Source: Neodontobutis hainanensis (taxonomy: Eukaryota > Chordata > Actinopteri > Gobiiformes > Odontobutidae). Taken from it: a stretch of DNA of 64,000 nt. The notes under the pieces are model-generated. The model saw only the letters and a program-made list of their open reading frames with translations, made no database searches and was not told the DNA's origin. The stretch's first letter is position 1, and the number at the start of each line of letters is the position of its first letter. Location: positions 3,025,501 to 3,089,500 of the forward strand of contig JALDNG010000038.1 of NCBI GenBank assembly GCA_024349245.1, written 5' to 3'. Made by a program: the position numbers and the translations under genes. Positions 61,330 to 64,000 of this stretch are shown piece by piece.

Positions 61330-61690
61330 TTTCTTGTCGTTTGATGAACAAGGTAGGCTCCTATCGAGGGAATAATCGCTGAGTGTGCGCCGTCACCAGT
61401 GAATCTCGCATACGCTCCAGTCTTTGTTTTACAATTTGTCGGCCGCAGGCTGTGAATTAAATTGGGACAATGAAACGCGGGCCGTAATACAATTATGTGT
61501 GAGAGCAGCTCGTGTTGGAATCGTGAAAAGGGTTTTGTGACAGATTTTCATGAGTGAGAGAAGTGCCTTTAATTAAGGAGTGGTGCATAATAGATGTCTC
61601 TGAGCTTTTTGCTGCACGCCAATTAGATCATCATCAGTGAAATATTAGACTATTACATGGCACCAGTATCCAGCATCTATGCATTTATGG
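61330..61690. promoter_or_regulatory. Candidate conserved non-coding block
   Basis: This is a CpG-retaining run (CCTATCGAGGGAATAATCGC, GTGTGCGCCGTCACC, GTCGGCCGCAGGC, AAACGCGGGCCGTAATACAA) followed by homeodomain-type sites (AATTAAATTGGG, CTTTAATTAAGG, CCAATTAGATCATC) and octamer-like TTATGCATT/ATGCATTTATGG motifs. It is the most enhancer-like stretch in the right half by eye. Confidence 0.4.
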
Positions 61691-61897
61691 CATTGTTGCT
61701 CATTTGTTTGTGAGAATGGTTTAGAAATACAAAAAAATTAGACACTTTTAAACAATGACACACTGAGTTTTGTAGACAGTGCTGTTGGCCATGAAAAGAA
61801 CATTTTAAAAATACACATAGCAGCATTCACAGAGGGGTGCACATCTAAGGTAAAGGCCTCATGTGATTGCTAAAATATATACAAACCTTGTGAAAAC

Positions 61898-62332
61898 TCA
61901 GTTTATAAATTGTTTCAACATTATGCAGAGATGACAAACTCTGGGCCAAACATTGAAAAACTGACGACATATGCCCTTCTTGGTTTGTTTGTTAATAAAT
62001 ATAAGCCATTTTAGCCAAATTAATAGCTTACTCACCGTGAAATGTCTAATTCCAAGTCCTTTCTGGAACTGTTCCATGCATCCATTTTGTGAGATGGTGT
62101 TAGCCAAATGATTAAAAAGGAAGAAAAAGACTAAATGATGCAAGTTTCTTCCTGACAGCTGGCCAGCTAATACTGCAGCAGCCTTGTTTTGTTTACACAT
62201 TGGCTTGATTTTGATCACTGGTCTGCTCAGCTTTCCAGATGTCTCTTGCACATGTGTCTCACCATTTCTGAATGCACCGAGTACGGTCACTGCACAAACC
62301 TCAGCAACAAACTCCCACATGAACTGAAGCAC
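61898..62332 (-). other. Unrecognised 144-residue open frame
   Basis: This is the third-longest open frame in the window, starting MLQFMWEFVAEVCAVTVL. It has no domain I recognise. A GTGAGT-type donor sequence (CACG|GTGAGTAAGC) lies inside, after a CMEQFQKGLGIRHFT peptide, so it might be a transposon or processed-gene exon followed by intron. Base composition is unremarkable, so chance is the default explanation. Confidence 0.15.
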
Positions 62333-64000
62333 TTCTCAATCTGCAAAGACATACACGCCTGTAATTGATCTGAAAGTGTGCTACTTCATGCGTATGTGTT
62401 TAATTTGCTTTCAAAAACGAGAAATCACAACCATACCTATCGGCAAATGATTTAAGAGATGGAGATAAGGACAAATTGCACCTGTGAGAAATGTCAATTT
62501 GTTTGTACATATTTAACACTAGATAAAACAAATATAATCTCAAGTAGGTTGTAATGAATTTCTAACAATATAAACAGGTATTGTTGGTTATTTTTTGGTG
62601 ACAGCCAGGAAAATATTGCAAGGATTTACATAACATTTACATAATTACTTTTAAACCAATACAAATCTGTTCTTTATAAAACTATTTCATCCACAAACTC
62701 ATCTCAACCTGGAAAATATATAATAAAATATAATATGATATAAAAATATTAAACTGGACTGATTTTTCATCCACAAAATATTAATAAATTACACTAAACT
62801 GAAATTTAGCTCTCTGCGATAGCTTAGCTGCGACTTTAGCGTCAGAACAGCAATCGTCTCTGCGTCGCAAAACATTACATGATTTAACTGACCGTATTTA
62901 TCCTTGCCTCCCTTTTGCCTTAACAGTTTCTCTGTTAAAAGACATTTTCAGTGCTGAAAATACACTTAATCAGCAGCTATTACACTTCCTGTAAAGAAAA
63001 AAAGCTGTTTTGAGCACCTTATTTTAAGTCCATGTTTAGATTTGACTCTACAGTCGGTAACTTTGAAAAAAAGTCATCTAAGGTCTAGTGGTTCGTTTAC
63101 TATTCAACTAAAGTCACGCATATAGCTCTAATAATCAGAAATTCTCACTGCTTGCCAACCACATTTAATGAACCATCCACTTAAGATTAATTATGTTTTT
63201 CTCTAACAGTTAATCAATCAGATAACTCTATTCCACACAACAGAACAACCGGTGTGCATCCTATTTAGCTTATGTGGACCTCAAACGCAGCAAAAGGTTG
63301 TTGTTTTCAGTGAAAAGGCAGAAAAAAATGGAGTCAAATTTAAACACTGTCCATAATTTGAGACTGAATTATACACATTTGAATGAAAACTCTCCAATAC
63401 TGGCCTGAATAATGTGTATCCTTGCCACATTAGCGGGGCTTGTGAAGGTGTGTGTGGTGTGTGTGGTGTGTGTCGGAGCTGTCAGACAGCAGTGGGGGCA
63501 GCAGCTGTTCCCCCTCCTCTCCCCTGCCACTGATTTAACATATGGCTAACCTTTTGGAGATAGCGCGCTGTTTACTTTTCTGCTTCGCAACGATAACATC
63601 CCAAATCATTACCCCAAACCTGTGTCAAGCCTGCCTCTTTAGAAACAGACCGAAATGTGTGCTTTGTTCATTTTATAAAGCAGATAACAAGATATAACAA
63701 TGATTCAATTTAATGTGTCCTGCCTTAATGCAAAGTACAAATAGCCAAAGGACCAGTCATAAAAGTGAAGCTGGACACGTGTCTGGAGAGAAATATGACC
63801 AGGAAAAGGAAGCTATAGTCACAAAGCCACTCAATGAGAGGCTGCATTTCTGAATATTTGCAGAAACAAACAGTGTTTTTGTCCATCAACAGTACAATAC
63901 AACACCAGCCTCAGATAAAAGAATAAATTTAACAATCAAAAAGTACGAGAGGGGACATCATCAATTTGTTTCATGCCTAAAGGTCTATCTTGGTGTATCA
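62333..64000. other. Intronic sequence to the right edge
   Basis: AT-rich, with an AT palindromic stretch at 62705-62760 and a GT-type repeat at 63448. I looked here for an arginine/lysine-rich ADARB2 exon 1 on the minus strand and did not find one. Confidence 0.4.
63448..63473 (+). repeat. TGTGTG/GTGTGTGG repeat
   Basis: GTGTGTGTGGTGTGTGTGGT is an imperfect GT-type microsatellite. Confidence 0.9.

Larger units (their letters stand above)
30623..64000 (-). other. adarb2: 3' part of ADARB2 intron 1
   Basis: This is inferred intron. Exon 2 begins at 30622, and no arginine-rich exon 1 or start codon was found to the right, so the intron preceding exon 2 is at least 33.4 kb and runs off the window. 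Very long first introns are known for mammalian ADARB2. The interval carries repeats and candidate regulatory blocks listed separately. An unrelated small gene nested here cannot be excluded by eye, but I recognised none. Confidence 0.65.

Noticed and set aside
1..64000. CRISPR arrays, operons, ribosome-binding sites, phage or plasmid features
   Set aside because: The window is vertebrate intronic DNA; no regularly spaced direct repeats with unique spacers and no prokaryotic gene organisation are present.

Overview
The window looks like genomic DNA of a teleost fish. It is AT-rich, intron-dominated, full of simple repeats, and carries fish-type interspersed elements: Tc1/mariner transposons, tRNA-derived SINEs and LINE 3' ends. 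There are no operons, no bacterial-style coding density and no RNA genes outside the tRNA-like heads of SINEs.

The only protein-coding gene I can support is on the minus strand. Two exons of the ADARB2 (ADAR3) orthologue lie at 27324-28246 and 30536-30622. The larger exon encodes both double-stranded-RNA-binding domains. The smaller encodes the conserved N-terminal segment just before them. The exons join in frame across a 2.3 kb intron through a split serine codon, and the joined product reads like vertebrate ADARB2. Exon 1 (basic R-domain) should lie beyond the right edge and the deaminase exons beyond the left edge; I found neither here. On this reading the whole window is the interior of one large gene: intron 3 (1-27323), intron 2 (28247-30535) and intron 1 (30623-64000).

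Intron 3 holds a nearly complete but dead Tc1-like element with long inverted ends (about 2984-4415), a hAT-like MITE candidate (1200-1610), a second Tc1-like relic whose left end was replaced by a SINE (22955-24173), a degenerate TTTAGTCCTGG-type array (about 25.1-25.5 kb), and CpG-retaining, homeodomain-site-rich blocks that look like conserved non-coding DNA (best at 19.5-20.7 kb). Intron 2 contains one full-length SINE. Intron 1 holds a third Tc1-like fragment (35.4-35.9 kb), more SINEs of two families, LINE tails, a MITE candidate with imperfect terminal repeats (52.1-52.6 kb) and further candidate regulatory blocks (33.0, 42.0, 57.2, 59.0 and 61.5 kb).

The least expected observation is a dispersed element of about 180-200 bp that I could not assign to a known family. 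It begins near GAGCCATTA and ends near CATGTCCCTGCAGGG-CTACCATAG. It occurs three times nearly full-length and twice as fragments, always in the same orientation. The long inverted repeats of the Tc1 relics would form hairpins in the transcript of this ADAR-family gene, which is also worth a look.
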